From Streptosporangiaceae bacterium (GTDB lineage Bacteria > Actinomycetota > Actinomycetes > Streptosporangiales > Streptosporangiaceae): a stretch of 64,000 bases of DNA. The position numbers were made by a program, and so were the translations under genes. Where the stretch lies: NCBI GenBank assembly GCA_025934375.1, contig JAICYD010000020.1, forward strand, positions 1 to 64,000, read 5' to 3'. Positions 46,728 through 55,324 of this stretch are shown here, in pieces (the stretch's first letter is position 1; each line of letters starts with the position of its first letter). A model generated the notes under the pieces. The model had not been told where the DNA came from. It made no database searches and was given only the letters and a program-made list of their open reading frames with translations.

Positions 46728-47789
46728 TTATCCCTTCTGGAGGGTGCGGACGACGCGCTGGTGCTCGCGCATCGTCTCGGCGCCGTCCACGCCCGGCTGC
46801 CGGCCGAACCCGCAGTACATGGCGACGCCAAAGTCGGTGATGTACCGGGAGGCGGTCGCGTGCCGGCGCCATAGCCCGGTCTCCCCGTCGATCGGCAGCA
46901 CGATGCCGAGGAAGACCCGGGCGCCGCCCGGCTCCAGGTCCGTCAGCGGGCGGAAGAAGCTCCGGTCCTCGCTGCGCAGGTAGCGCGGGCCGGCCAGGTG
47001 CAGCCAGTCGACGACCCGGCCGGAATTACGGACCGCGAAGTTGGCCATCCGCACCATCAGCGCCATGTCCCGCGCCTCGTACATCGGCCATTCGGGGAAC
47101 GTGCCATAGCAGAAGTGGTACCCGACGAGAACGTCCGCCGGGATCAGCCGGGTCAGCCGCGCCACCGGGCCGGCGAAGCGCTCCCAGGCGCCTTCGGACG
47201 TCCACGCGAGCACGCCCTCCAGGTCCTGCGTCTCGTAGGCGAGGTCCCACTGGATGGCCAGGTCCCGCGGCGGGATGGCATCGGTCAGCCGGCCGAGCTC
47301 GCGGGCGACGAGATCCTCGAAGGCCCGCGCGGCGACCGGGTAGTCGGCCTGGAAGTCGTGCTTGAAGGCGTTCAGGGCGCTCGCCGGGAACGGCAGGCCG
47401 ACCTGGAACCGCAGGTGCGCGGGGATGACGCCGGCGTCCCGGAGCGCGCGGAACGACTGGTAGCCGGCGATCGCGTCGTCGATGCGCGGCCAGGTGTCCC
47501 AGTGCAGCCCGGTGACCCCGGGTCGGACCGTGAACACCGGGGTCTCGTAGGCGTGCCGGGGCAGCCCGGTAGGAGAGTCGGTCTCCCTGACCGTGACGAT
47601 GCCTGGGTTCGGGCGGACGAGTCGCTCCCGCTCATAGCTGACCCAGCCGGCCCGCGCCCCAGTCTCCCCGTCGGGCAACGCGAACACCAGGTCACCGAAG
47701 AACCCCGCCGCCGCGCGCAGCGCGCTGTCGGTCGAGTCCGCCGGAAGGCTGCCCACCAGCAGCAACTCGCTGTTCACGCGCGGCCCCAT
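46728..47789 (-). CDS. MetE/UROD-like TIM-barrel protein
   Basis: A 353-residue protein that I place in the cobalamin-independent methionine synthase/uroporphyrinogen decarboxylase superfamily. DLAIQWDLAYE (near 176-186) resembles the MetE strand with QxDE; GYHFCYGTFPEW (His225, Cys227) resembles the MetE zinc motif HMCY; MYCGFGRQP (Cys326) resembles the third zinc ligand region. It has only one barrel, so it is not a complete MetE. Substrate is unknown; it could be a methyltransferase acting on a thiol or a relative without activity. ATG 47789 has GGGAGG upstream; 47816 is an alternative. It lies 21 bases before the kinase gene on the same strand. Confidence 0.68.
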   Translation of the reverse strand: MGPRVNSELLLVGSLPADSTDSALRAAAGFFGDLVFALPDGETGARAGWVSYERERLVRPNPGIVTVRETDSPTGLPRHAYETPVFTVRPGVTGLHWDTWPRIDDAIAGYQSFRALRDAGVIPAHLRFQVGLPFPASALNAFKHDFQADYPVAARAFEDLVARELGRLTDAIPPRDLAIQWDLAYETQDLEGVLAWTSEGAWERFAGPVARLTRLIPADVLVGYHFCYGTFPEWPMYEARDMALMVRMANFAVRNSGRVVDWLHLAGPRYLRSEDRSFFRPLTDLEPGGARVFLGIVLPIDGETGLWRRHATASRYITDFGVAMYCGFGRQPGVDGAETMREHQRVVRTLQKG

Positions 47790-47890
47790 CGCCGCCTCCC
47801 TCCGCGGTTGTCCCACCCGCCACGCTAGCCGCGCACCCGCGGGTACTCAAGCAGCGAGGACAGCCGGGACCACCCGAGGCACTATCCGGT

Positions 47891-48568
47891 CTAGCTCTTG
47901 AGGCTCTGGTACTGCCGCAGCAACAGCGTCTTGGCGGCCGCCGGGTCGGGGGTGCTCGCCGTGAACTCGTGCACGTCGATCACGTAGACGCCGGTGTGCG
48001 CGGCGATCTCCGCGTTGGCGTTCCCGAGGGAGTCGATGGTCGGGTCGGAGATGCCAACTCCGCCGTCCGCGGGGTCGGTTATCGCCGTCGCCGGCTTCGG
48101 GGTGTCCTTCAGGGTGCCGGTCAGGCCGTCGAACAGGCTAACGGCGCCCGAGGAGCCCTTGAACTTGATGATGGCGATGCTTTGCTGCGAGCCGTCGGCG
48201 TTGATCCAGCCCTGGATGGTGCCGGACACGAACCCGCGCTGGGTGTACAGCGCCTTTTCCTTGGTGAAGGCGCTCTCGACGTAGAACGCCTTGATGAAGG
48301 CGTCCAGCCCCATCGGCGTGCTCTTGTTGTCGTCCCAGGGCTTGGCGCCCGCGGGCATCGGCAGGACGCCCAGCGGGCCGGTGTTCGGCGGGGGCGTGGT
48401 GGCCGGCGTGCTCGGGGTGGAGCCACCGCCCCCGGATGTCGAGGACCCCGAGGTGGGTGTTGTCGCCGATGACGAGCTCGAGGACGAGGAGAACTGGGGA
48501 ACGATGTGACACGCCGTGATAATGGGCACGAGTGCTATTAGTGGTGCATATCGGGCGATACCTCGCAT
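47891..48568 (-). CDS. Putative lipoprotein
   Basis: A 225-residue exported protein. ATG 48568 begins a signal peptide with lipobox IITAC (Cys20), followed by a poly-Ser and Gly/Thr/Pro-rich linker (about 26-65) and a domain of about 155 residues (PWDDNKSTPMGLDAFIKAFYVESAF and later QGWINADGSQQSIAIIKF). The longer open frame to 48682 lacks a plausible start. No enzymatic motif is seen. The fold could be a small alpha/beta ligand-binding domain; role unknown. Confidence 0.75.
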   Translation of the reverse strand: MRGIARYAPLIALVPIITACHIVPQFSSSSSSSSATTPTSGSSTSGGGGSTPSTPATTPPPNTGPLGVLPMPAGAKPWDDNKSTPMGLDAFIKAFYVESAFTKEKALYTQRGFVSGTIQGWINADGSQQSIAIIKFKGSSGAVSLFDGLTGTLKDTPKPATAITDPADGGVGISDPTIDSLGNANAEIAAHTGVYVIDVHEFTASTPDPAAAKTLLLRQYQSLKS

Positions 48569-48637
48569 GGAACCCGAACCCTCTCGTGAAGAGGGGGATA
48601 TGTCCCCCGAAAAAGTAAATTTCATGCACACAGTAGC

Positions 48638-48668
48638 GCCCGCCGGCAAGCGGGGCCCGCCGGCGGGC
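48638..48668. terminator. GC-rich hairpin downstream of arfB
   Basis: Arms 48638-48646 and 48660-48668 pair perfectly over nine bases with a 13-base loop, about 70 bases past the arfB stop and before the lipoprotein start on the same (minus) strand. There is no U-tract, as is usual in actinomycetes. Confidence 0.55.
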
Positions 48669-48735
48669 GTCATGGTTCCCACACCGTTACCGGATGGTGC
48701 TGTTGATCGTTGCTGTTGTCTGGCGGGACGCGTGG

Positions 48736-49170
48736 TTAGTCTGGCCGGCCGGCGTTGAAGTTCCGGTCCCGCTTCGCCTGAGAGCGGCGCCGCTTGTCCG
48801 CGAGGCGGCGCTCGCGGGCGGCGCGGCTCGGCTTGGTCGCCACCCGGGCCCGCGGGGGCGCGGCGACGGCATCTCGCATCAGGTCAGCGAGCCGGGCACG
48901 GGCCTCCTGGCGGTTCATCAGCTGGCTGCGCTCCCCCGAGGAGGCGACGGTGAGCACCCCGTGGGTGAGCCGGCCGCCGAGCCGGTCCACGGCCCGGCGG
49001 CGTGCCCAGTCCGGCAGCGCCGCCGAGGCCGCCACGTCGAACGACAGCTCCACCCGGCTGTCGGCGGTGTTCACCGACTGCCCGCCCGGCCCCGACGATC
49101 GCGAGAAGCGCTCGCGCAGCTCCCCGCCCGGGATCACGAGCCAGGGGCTCACCCGCAAGTCTTCAGCCAC
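48736..49170 (-). CDS. arfB: Alternative ribosome-rescue peptidyl-tRNA hydrolase
   Basis: A 144-residue YaeJ/ArfB protein. The GGQ loop (RSSGPGGQSVNTADSRVEL, near 24-42) hydrolyses peptidyl-tRNA in ribosomes stalled at the end of broken mRNAs, and the basic Lys/Arg-rich C-terminal tail (about 112-140, including KRRRSQAKRDRNF) enters the empty mRNA channel. Length and layout are typical and distinguish it from release factors RF1/RF2. It is divergent from the DUF4349 gene. Confidence 0.94.
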   Translation of the reverse strand: MAEDLRVSPWLVIPGGELRERFSRSSGPGGQSVNTADSRVELSFDVAASAALPDWARRRAVDRLGGRLTHGVLTVASSGERSQLMNRQEARARLADLMRDAVAAPPRARVATKPSRAARERRLADKRRRSQAKRDRNFNAGRPD

Positions 49171-49247
49171 CCATCAAGGATGCAGTATGGGCGCAATCGT
49201 GACCAACCAGCGTCAACGCGGGCCGGGCGCCGCGTCGTCCAACGGAT

Positions 49248-50339
49248 ATGCGACAGCAACTTCCCGGGGGCACTACCCCCGGTGACCCGCGGCCCACCGC
49301 CGCGGGTCCGGCCGCCCGCCTGCCCCGCCGGGGACGTCGCGGACGCGGGCGCCGGCCCCTTCTGGCCATCTCCGCGATGGCCGTCATCGGCAGCGCGGTC
49401 CTGGGCAGCGCCGCGCTAGCGGGCTGCTCGGGCAGCATGTCTTCATCGTCGGCGGCGTCCAGCGGCGCGGCCGGGAGCACGCCGGAGGGTGGCTCGCAGT
49501 CCGCGGCCCCCGCCGCCGCCCCGGCCGCCGCCAACGGCGCGGCGGGTAGCGGCTCGGCGGACCGCTCGGCGCCCGGCCAGCCAGACTCGGCCGCCGCGAG
49601 GAAGCTGGCCCCGTCCAGCCAGCAGATCATCTACACGGCGCAGCTCACCGTCCGGTCCAAGGACGTGGACTCGGCGGTCGCCGGTGCGACGCGGATCGTG
49701 ACGACGGCGGGCGGCTACGTCTCGTCGGAGAACGCGACGAGCGACCCCGATCACCCGGCCAGCGCCACCGCGACGATCGAGGTGAAGATCCCGGTCGCCG
49801 TCTATCAGCAGACCCTCGCCAGCCTGTCCGGGGGCAGCCTGGGCACGCAGCTGTCGCTGCGGCAGCAGGCGCAGGACGTCACCCAGCAGGTCGCCGACGT
49901 CGACAGCCAGGTGACCTCGGACCTGGCCGCCATCGCCCAGCTGCGCGAGCTGCTGAAGCACGCCGGGTCGGTGGGAGAGCTGCTGGACGTCCAGAACCAG
50001 ATCAACCAGCAGGAGGCCGCGCTGGAGGGCATGCAGGCCCAGCAGCGGGCACTTAACCACGAGACCTCGTTCGCGACGCTCACCTTGACGGTCGTGGGGC
50101 CGAAGGCCGCGCCCAAGCCCGCCAAGGCCGCGCCGCCCCCCGGCCTGGCCAAGGGCCTGTCCGGCGGCTGGCACGCGTTCAAGCTGACGATCGACTGGCT
50201 GCTGGCCATCCTCGGCGCGGTCGCCCCGTTCGTGGTCGTGATCGCGATCCTGGCATTCGCCGGCTGGCGGCTTCGCCGTCGCGCCGGCCGCCCGGTGGTC
50301 CCGTCCGCTCCCGAGCCGGAGCCGCCCGCCGGGTCGTAG
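49248..50339 (+). CDS. DUF4349 lipoprotein
   Basis: A 363-residue protein with a long basic N-terminus, a lipoprotein-like hydrophobic segment ending in LAGC (about 40-60), an Ala/Ser/Gly linker and a DUF4349 domain (about 120-290): IIYTAQLTVRSKDVDSAVAGA, ATATIEVKIPVAVYQQTL, then a coiled-coil-like stretch rich in Gln and Leu and ATLTLTVVGP. A C-terminal membrane helix (about 318-342) and basic tail follow. DUF4349 proteins are envelope proteins of unknown role. The likely true start is downstream of 49248, since residues 1-38 are unusual for a signal peptide. Confidence 0.83.
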   Translation: MRQQLPGGTTPGDPRPTAAGPAARLPRRGRRGRGRRPLLAISAMAVIGSAVLGSAALAGCSGSMSSSSAASSGAAGSTPEGGSQSAAPAAAPAAANGAAGSGSADRSAPGQPDSAAARKLAPSSQQIIYTAQLTVRSKDVDSAVAGATRIVTTAGGYVSSENATSDPDHPASATATIEVKIPVAVYQQTLASLSGGSLGTQLSLRQQAQDVTQQVADVDSQVTSDLAAIAQLRELLKHAGSVGELLDVQNQINQQEAALEGMQAQQRALNHETSFATLTLTVVGPKAAPKPAKAAPPPGLAKGLSGGWHAFKLTIDWLLAILGAVAPFVVVIAILAFAGWRLRRRAGRPVVPSAPEPEPPAGS

Positions 50340-50344
50340 GTGGC

Positions 50345-50370
50345 GGGCGCCGGCAAGGCGCGGGGCGCCC
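50345..50370. terminator. Short GC hairpin between convergent genes
   Basis: GGGCGCC (50345-50351) pairs with GGCGCCC (50364-50370) over a 12-base loop, exactly between the stops at 50339 (plus) and 50372 (minus). It is plausible as a weak bidirectional terminator. Confidence 0.5.
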
Positions 50371-50371
50371 G

Positions 50372-51091
50372 TCAGGCCAGGTCGGCGACGAGCTGGGCGG
50401 GCGCCTTGCGGCGGCCGGTGAAGAACGGGATCTCCACCCGGGTGTGCCGCCGCGCGTCCGCGCCCCGCAGGTGGCGCATCAAGTCGACGATCCGGTACAG
50501 CTCGTCGGCCTCGAACGCCAGCAGCCACTCGTAGTCATTCAGCGAGAAGCAGGCGACGGTGTTGGCCCGCACGTCCGGGTACTCGCGGGCCATCATGCCG
50601 TGCTCGGCGAGCATCCGGCGGCGCTGCGCCGGGTCCATCAGGTACCACTCGTAGGAGCGGACGAACGGGTACACGCTGACGTAGTTCTTCGGTTCCTCAT
50701 CAGCTAGGAACGCCGGGATGTGCCCCTTGTTGAACTCCGCGGGACGGTGCAGCGCCATCGCCGACCAGACCGGCTCGCTGGCCCGGCCCAGCCGGGTCCG
50801 GCGGAACGACGCGTAAGTCTCCTGCAGCTCATCGGGGCTCGGCGCCACGGTCCACAGCATGTAGTCGGCGTCGGCCCGCATCCCCTGCAGGTCGTAGCAG
50901 CCCCGGGTGACGATCCCCTTCTCCGTCGCCTGGTCGACGAAGCCCGCCAGTTCCTCCCCGGCCAGTTCCCGCGAGCCGTCCAGCGCCGTCCGGTCCGACA
51001 CGCGGAAAACGGACCACATGGTGTAGCGGATAAGCTCGTTCAGTTCGCGAGCCCGCGGTCGCTGCGCGTCCCCTTCTCCCATACCGCTCAT
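50372..51091 (-). CDS. hemQ: Coproheme decarboxylase (HemQ/ChdC)
   Basis: A 239-residue member of the chlorite-dismutase superfamily, ChdC branch. It oxidatively decarboxylates two propionates of coproheme to give heme b, the last step of the coproporphyrin-dependent pathway of actinobacteria. [13 protein letters not shown] (near 140-152) carries the catalytic Tyr, and [14 protein letters not shown] (near 160-172) the axial His. Residue ends and length match actinobacterial ChdC. It belongs with the upstream hemY and hemE genes on the same strand although other genes intervene. Confidence 0.93.
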   Translation of the reverse strand: MSGMGEGDAQRPRARELNELIRYTMWSVFRVSDRTALDGSRELAGEELAGFVDQATEKGIVTRGCYDLQGMRADADYMLWTVAPSPDELQETYASFRRTRLGRASEPVWSAMALHRPAEFNKGHIPAFLADEEPKNYVSVYPFVRSYEWYLMDPAQRRRMLAEHGMMAREYPDVRANTVACFSLNDYEWLLAFEADELYRIVDLMRHLRGADARRHTRVEIPFFTGRRKAPAQLVADLA

Positions 51092-51141
51092 CGTACGCGG
51101 GCCCCAGCATGCCCCCAGCCTGGGCCGCTAGGCTCCAGGCC

Positions 51142-51738
51142 ATGCGGATCCCGACCGACGCGGAAATCCTCGCCCTCCATACCAAGCACTCCCCGACGCC
51201 CGCGGCCCTCGACATGGTCTACGGCCATTGCCTGGTCGTGCGCGCGATAGCCGAGCAGATCCTCGACCGGGCCGATGACGTCGACGGCGAGCTGGTGCGG
51301 GCCGGCGCCCTGCTGCACGACATCGGGGCGTACCGGCTGTATGACGACGCGGGTGAGCTAGATCACGCGAACTACATCCGGCACGGGGTGCTCGGCCACG
51401 AGCTGCTGGCCGAGGAAGGGCTCGCCGAGCGGATCTGCCGGTTCGCCTCCCATCACACGGGGGTCGGCATCAGCCGCGACGAGGTGATCCGCCAGGGCCT
51501 GCCCATCCCGCCCGGCGACTACATGGCGGAGACCCAGGAGGAGGCCATCGTCATGTACGCCGACAAGTTCCACACCAAGGCAGCCCCGCCCGCGTTCTTG
51601 ACCGCGGCCGGGTACGCGGCCAGGGTCAGCCGCTTCGGCGCCGACAAGGTGGCCGCCTTCGAGGCGCTGCGCGAGCAGTTCGGCGATCCGGACCTCGCGT
51701 CCCTCAGCGGCCAGTACGGGCAGCCCCTCGCCTCCTGA
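51142..51738 (+). CDS. HD-domain phosphohydrolase-like protein
   Basis: A 198-residue HD-superfamily protein: a His in VYGHCLVVRAIAE (near 25), the His-Asp pair in GALLHDIGAYRLYDD (near 58) and further metal-ligand candidates in RHGVLGHEL and RFASHHTGVG (near 78-108). Such proteins hydrolyse phosphate esters or nucleotides using a metal; the substrate is unknown. ATG 51142 opens the conserved text MRIPTDAEILALHTKHSP. It is divergent from hemQ with 50 bases between starts. Confidence 0.88.
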   Translation: MRIPTDAEILALHTKHSPTPAALDMVYGHCLVVRAIAEQILDRADDVDGELVRAGALLHDIGAYRLYDDAGELDHANYIRHGVLGHELLAEEGLAERICRFASHHTGVGISRDEVIRQGLPIPPGDYMAETQEEAIVMYADKFHTKAAPPAFLTAAGYAARVSRFGADKVAAFEALREQFGDPDLASLSGQYGQPLAS

Positions 51739-51766
51739 CGATCACGGCCGTCTAGGCTTGTCGCCT

Positions 51767-51887
51767 ATGGCCTCGCTCGGCGTCCCGGTCCTGGCTGGCG
51801 CGCGCGTGCGGCTTGAGCCCCGGTCAGCGGGGCACGTGCCCGGCCTGCGGGCCGCCGCGCCGGACGCCGCCGGACGACCCGCGCTTC
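51767..51887 (+). pseudogene. Possible GNAT N-terminal remnant
   Basis: From ATG 51767 the frame reads MASLGVPVLAGARVRLEPR then SAGHVPGLRAAA, which resembles the opening strand and helix of RimJ/RimL-type acetyltransferases. The family text breaks off after about 40 residues where the convergent hemY gene ends. It is either a truncated gene or chance similarity; no SD is obvious. Confidence 0.45.
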
Positions 51888-54131
51888 CTAGAGGCCGGCC
51901 AGCACCCGGGTGACGGCCGCGCGGGCGGTCGCGACGCAGGCGGGAATGCCGACCCCGTCGTAGGCGGCCCCGGCGACCGCGAGGCCCGGCTGGCCTTCGA
52001 CGGCCGCCCGGATCCGGGCGACCCGGTCCACGTGGCCGACGTTGTACTGAGGCAGGCCACCGCCCCAGCGGGTCACCCGGGAGTCCGCCGGCTTGCCCGT
52101 GACGCCACTCGCCTCGGCCAGTTCCGCGGCGGCCAGGGCCACCAAGTCCGCGTCGTCGCGCTGGAGGACGGCCACCTCGCCGGCCCGGCCGACCGAGCAC
52201 CGCACGACGTGCACCGCGGTTCCGGCATCAGCGGCCGCCTTGGCCAGGTGCGGCCACTTGACGGTGGAGAACGTCACCGCCTTGACGGCCTTCCCGTCGA
52301 CCGCCGGGACGAGGTACCCGCTGCGCGCCGTCTCCGGGAAGGCCTCCGCCGGGTAGGCGAGCGTGATGATGGCCATGCTCGCGTACGGGATCTCGCCGAG
52401 CGGCCGTGCGGCCCCCGGGACGACGGCCGCGAGCAGGCGCGCGGCGGGCGGGGCCGGGCAGGCGAGGATGACCGCGTCCGCGTCCAGGTACTCCGGGTCG
52501 GCGGCCGACCCGATCGTGAGCCGCCAGCCGCCCGGCGTGCGGGTCAGCTCACGGACCATGGCACCAGTCTGGACGCTGGCCCCGGACGCCTTCGCCAGCT
52601 CCTGCGGCAGCGTCCCCAGCCCCGTGGTCAGCGTCACGAAGACCGGCGCGGGCGAGCCGGCGCCCGCGGCCGACGGCTGGGGCGGGGGCAGCAGCGTCGC
52701 CGCGGCGGCGGTGAGGGTCGGTTGCCCGCGAGTCGCCGCGGCCAGCGGCGCGAGCGTGGCGTCGAAGGACAGGTCCTCGCTGCGGCCCGCGTACACGCCG
52801 CCGAGCAGCGGGTCAACCAGGCGATCGACGATCTCCCCGCCCAGCGCGCCGCCAATGTAGCCGGCGACGGAGATGTCCCCGTCCCGGTGCAGCCGGACCT
52901 CGTGCCGGGCGCGCTCGACGCCCGCCGGGGACACCACGCCGGTCGCGGCCAGCTCGTCCATGTCCGCGGGCACGCCCATGAACTGGCGGCGCGGCAGCGG
53001 CCGCATCGCGCCGCGGGTCCAGATCGCCGAGGACGTGGTCCCCGCGGGCACCAGGCTCGCCCCCAGGCCGATGGCCCGGATCAGGTCGGTGCCCTCGGGA
53101 CGGCGGGCGAGCAGCGCCTCCGCGCCCTCATCCACGCCGACGCCAGCGACCTGCGACGCCGCGAGCTTGCCGCCGAGCCGGGGCGACCCTTCCAGCACGG
53201 TGACGCGAACCGCCGCCCCGTTCACCACCTGGCCGCGCAAGAAGAACGCCGCCGCCAGCCCCGCGATCCCCCCGCCGACCACCACCACGTGCGGGCCACT
53301 ACCAGTCGTCGTCATGGAGTCATTGTCCCGGGGATCCGCGCGCCCTTCCGCGTGGGGCCCGCACCATCCCCCGGATGCCGTCGGCAATCCCGCTACGCTC
53401 CGCCGACCCGCACGTTCACCAGGAATGGCAGGCCGGGTACTCCATCCGGCGCCCGGCACCTGGTCGGGGAAGCGTAACGACAGCAGCGGCAGCACGTCGT
53501 GCAGGCTCGTGACGGGCGTGAAGCGAGGGTCGGGGGGCTGCCCGCCGACCTCGGGCCGCGCGACCTGGATGGCGCGCAGGCCCGCCGCGGTCGCCCCCGC
53601 GCAGAAGCGGGGCTGGTCATCGAGCATGACCGCGTCCCCCGGGCTGACGCCGAGCGCCTGGACGGCGAGCACGTAGATCTCGGGGTCGGGCTTGGCCAGG
53701 CCGGCCTCGCAGGACAAGATCGCCGCGTCCGTCAGGTCGAGCAGGCCCTTGGCGGCCAGCAGCGCGCGGGTGTTCTCGGCGCAGTTGCTGACCAGGGCGA
53801 TGCCAAGTCCCGCGGCGCGCGCCTTGGCCAGGAACGGGACCGTGTCGGCGAAGACGGTCGTGTGGCTGATGATCAGCTCGGCGTCGCGGGCGACGAGGCG
53901 GCTCACCAGCGCCGGGTCGGGGTCACGGCCACAGGCCGCCAGGGCCCGCTCGAAGGCTGCGGCCATGCTGAGCGCGCCCACGTCCCGGTCGAGGGAGAGC
54001 CGGAGCCACTCGGTGCGCCACAGGTCGTCGGCAACGCCCGCGATGGCGGCGAGCTCGCGCTGGCGCTGCGGGAACGCGGAGGCGAGGATCGTGTCGTAAA
54101 CGTCGACCAGGCATGCTCTGAGGGGGGGCAC
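51888..54131 (-). CDS. hemY: HAD hydrolase fused in frame to coproporphyrinogen/protoporphyrinogen oxidase
   Basis: One open frame of 747 residues without an internal stop. Residues 1-220 are a HAD-type hydrolase (nucleophile region ACLVDVYDTIL near 10, ALVSNCAENTR-like Ser/Asn motif near 118, AKPDPEIY near 150, VMLDDQPRF near 178). Residues 220-272 are a linker without features. From Met273 (ATG 53315) a 475-residue CgoX/HemY-type flavoenzyme follows (VVVVGGGIAGLAAAFFL, FAD-binding), which oxidises coproporphyrinogen III to coproporphyrin III. HemY length from 53315 is normal, so internal initiation is possible. GTG 54131 starts four bases after the phosphatase stop. Confidence 0.85.
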   Translation of the reverse strand: MPPLRACLVDVYDTILASAFPQRQRELAAIAGVADDLWRTEWLRLSLDRDVGALSMAAAFERALAACGRDPDPALVSRLVARDAELIISHTTVFADTVPFLAKARAAGLGIALVSNCAENTRALLAAKGLLDLTDAAILSCEAGLAKPDPEIYVLAVQALGVSPGDAVMLDDQPRFCAGATAAGLRAIQVARPEVGGQPPDPRFTPVTSLHDVLPLLSLRFPDQVPGAGWSTRPAIPGERAGRRSVAGLPTASGGWCGPHAEGRADPRDNDSMTTTGSGPHVVVVGGGIAGLAAAFFLRGQVVNGAAVRVTVLEGSPRLGGKLAASQVAGVGVDEGAEALLARRPEGTDLIRAIGLGASLVPAGTTSSAIWTRGAMRPLPRRQFMGVPADMDELAATGVVSPAGVERARHEVRLHRDGDISVAGYIGGALGGEIVDRLVDPLLGGVYAGRSEDLSFDATLAPLAAATRGQPTLTAAAATLLPPPQPSAAGAGSPAPVFVTLTTGLGTLPQELAKASGASVQTGAMVRELTRTPGGWRLTIGSAADPEYLDADAVILACPAPPAARLLAAVVPGAARPLGEIPYASMAIITLAYPAEAFPETARSGYLVPAVDGKAVKAVTFSTVKWPHLAKAAADAGTAVHVVRCSVGRAGEVAVLQRDDADLVALAAAELAEASGVTGKPADSRVTRWGGGLPQYNVGHVDRVARIRAAVEGQPGLAVAGAAYDGVGIPACVATARAAVTRVLAGL

Positions 54132-54135
54132 GCGG

Positions 54136-54909
54136 TCAGCTCGCCAGGAGCTTAGCGCGCAGCCGCCGCAGGTCCTGCTCGCCGAAGCCATGGTCGGCGA
54201 GCCACTGGGTGACGCCGCCGTAGCGGGCTTGCACCTGGGCCAGGAACGCCTTCATCGTCTCCGGCCGCGGCCGGTGCCGGTCGATCGCCGAGCCCTTCAG
54301 GTCGCCCTCGTAGGTCCGCGACCGCATCAGCCGCCGCAAGATGGCCTCGATCTTCTCGTCGGTGGCCGCGTAGTCGGCGACCACCGTGTCCGCGGGGACG
54401 CCCACCGCGGTGAGCGCGAGCGCGACGACCACCCCGGTGCGGTCCTTGCCCGCCGCGCAGTGCACGATCGCCGCCCCGGGGGCCTCGGCGACGGCGCGCA
54501 GCGCACCCGTCACCGACTCCGGCCGGTCCTCCAGGTAGCCGAGGTAGTGGCCGCACATCGCGTCGTCTGGATAGCGATCGTGGTCTTGCGCGCGCCGCAG
54601 CAGCAGCGCGTCGGCGACGACGTCAGTGCGGCGGCCCACCTCGGGCAGCACCGACAGGTGCAGGTGGGTGACGGACGGCACGGCGTCCAGGGGGCCAGGG
54701 CCCTCGGACTCCGCCTCGGCGCTGCTGCGCAGGTCAACGACCGTGGTCAGGCCGACGCTATCAACCAGCTTGGCGACGTCCGCAGGGGAAAGGTCTTGCA
54801 GGTTGTCCGAGCGGAGCAGCGCTCCCGGGGCCGTCCGCCGGTCATCGTCGGTGGGCAGCCCGCCCAGGTCGCGCACGTTCACGGCACCGTCGAGGTCTAT
54901 CCACGCCAT
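54136..54909 (-). CDS. Tyrosine/serine protein phosphatase (DSP-like)
   Basis: A 257-residue phosphatase of the MptpB-like bacterial group. The P-loop HCAAGKDRTG (near 148-157) contains nucleophilic Cys and the invariant Arg, and NVRDLGGLP (near 11) is the typical opening of the family. Members remove phosphate from Tyr, Ser/Thr or phosphoinositides. It lies four bases before the HAD-hemY frame and is probably co-transcribed with it. Confidence 0.92.
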   Translation of the reverse strand: MAWIDLDGAVNVRDLGGLPTDDDRRTAPGALLRSDNLQDLSPADVAKLVDSVGLTTVVDLRSSAEAESEGPGPLDAVPSVTHLHLSVLPEVGRRTDVVADALLLRRAQDHDRYPDDAMCGHYLGYLEDRPESVTGALRAVAEAPGAAIVHCAAGKDRTGVVVALALTAVGVPADTVVADYAATDEKIEAILRRLMRSRTYEGDLKGSAIDRHRPRPETMKAFLAQVQARYGGVTQWLADHGFGEQDLRRLRAKLLAS

Positions 54910-54976
54910 GAATTCATTGTCGCAGCCCGGATTGCCCCGGTTCGGGCCGCCCCCTGGGGAGCCGCGCCGCGGCCGG

Positions 54977-55324
54977 CTAGCTCCTGATCCGGAATCGGCG
55001 GGTGGGGCCGATGAGCTGGATCACCCGCCGCATCTGCGCCGGCACCTCCGCGAGGACCAGGACTGACTGCTGCTGCTCCACCCGCGAGCGCAGGTCGGTC
55101 AGCGCGCGCAGCCCGCTGGCGTCGATGAAGGACACCCCGCTGAGGTCGATGACAAGCTCCCGCGGGCAACCGCGCCGGAGCAGTTCCCCGAGGCGGGCGG
55201 AGAACCGGGGCGCGGTCGCGATGTCCAGCTCGCCAGCGACGGCGATCGTCATCGACTCCCCTGGCGGCATGACGGCCTTGCGATCCCGGACCGACACGCT
55301 CAAAGTGGTCAAGCTGCACTCCAA
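54977..55324 (-). CDS. STAS-domain anti-sigma factor antagonist
   Basis: A 115-residue STAS protein of the SpoIIAA/RsbV type: VAGELDIATAPRF near 29-41 and the phospho-Ser region LVIDLSGVSFIDASGLRAL (near 57-75, Ser in DASG). When unphosphorylated it should bind an anti-sigma kinase and release a stress sigma factor. TTG 55324 is taken as start, though TTG 55312 (LTTLSVSV) is also plausible. No cognate RsbW or sigma factor gene is in the window. Confidence 0.9.
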   Translation of the reverse strand: MECSLTTLSVSVRDRKAVMPPGESMTIAVAGELDIATAPRFSARLGELLRRGCPRELVIDLSGVSFIDASGLRALTDLRSRVEQQQSVLVLAEVPAQMRRVIQLIGPTRRFRIRS

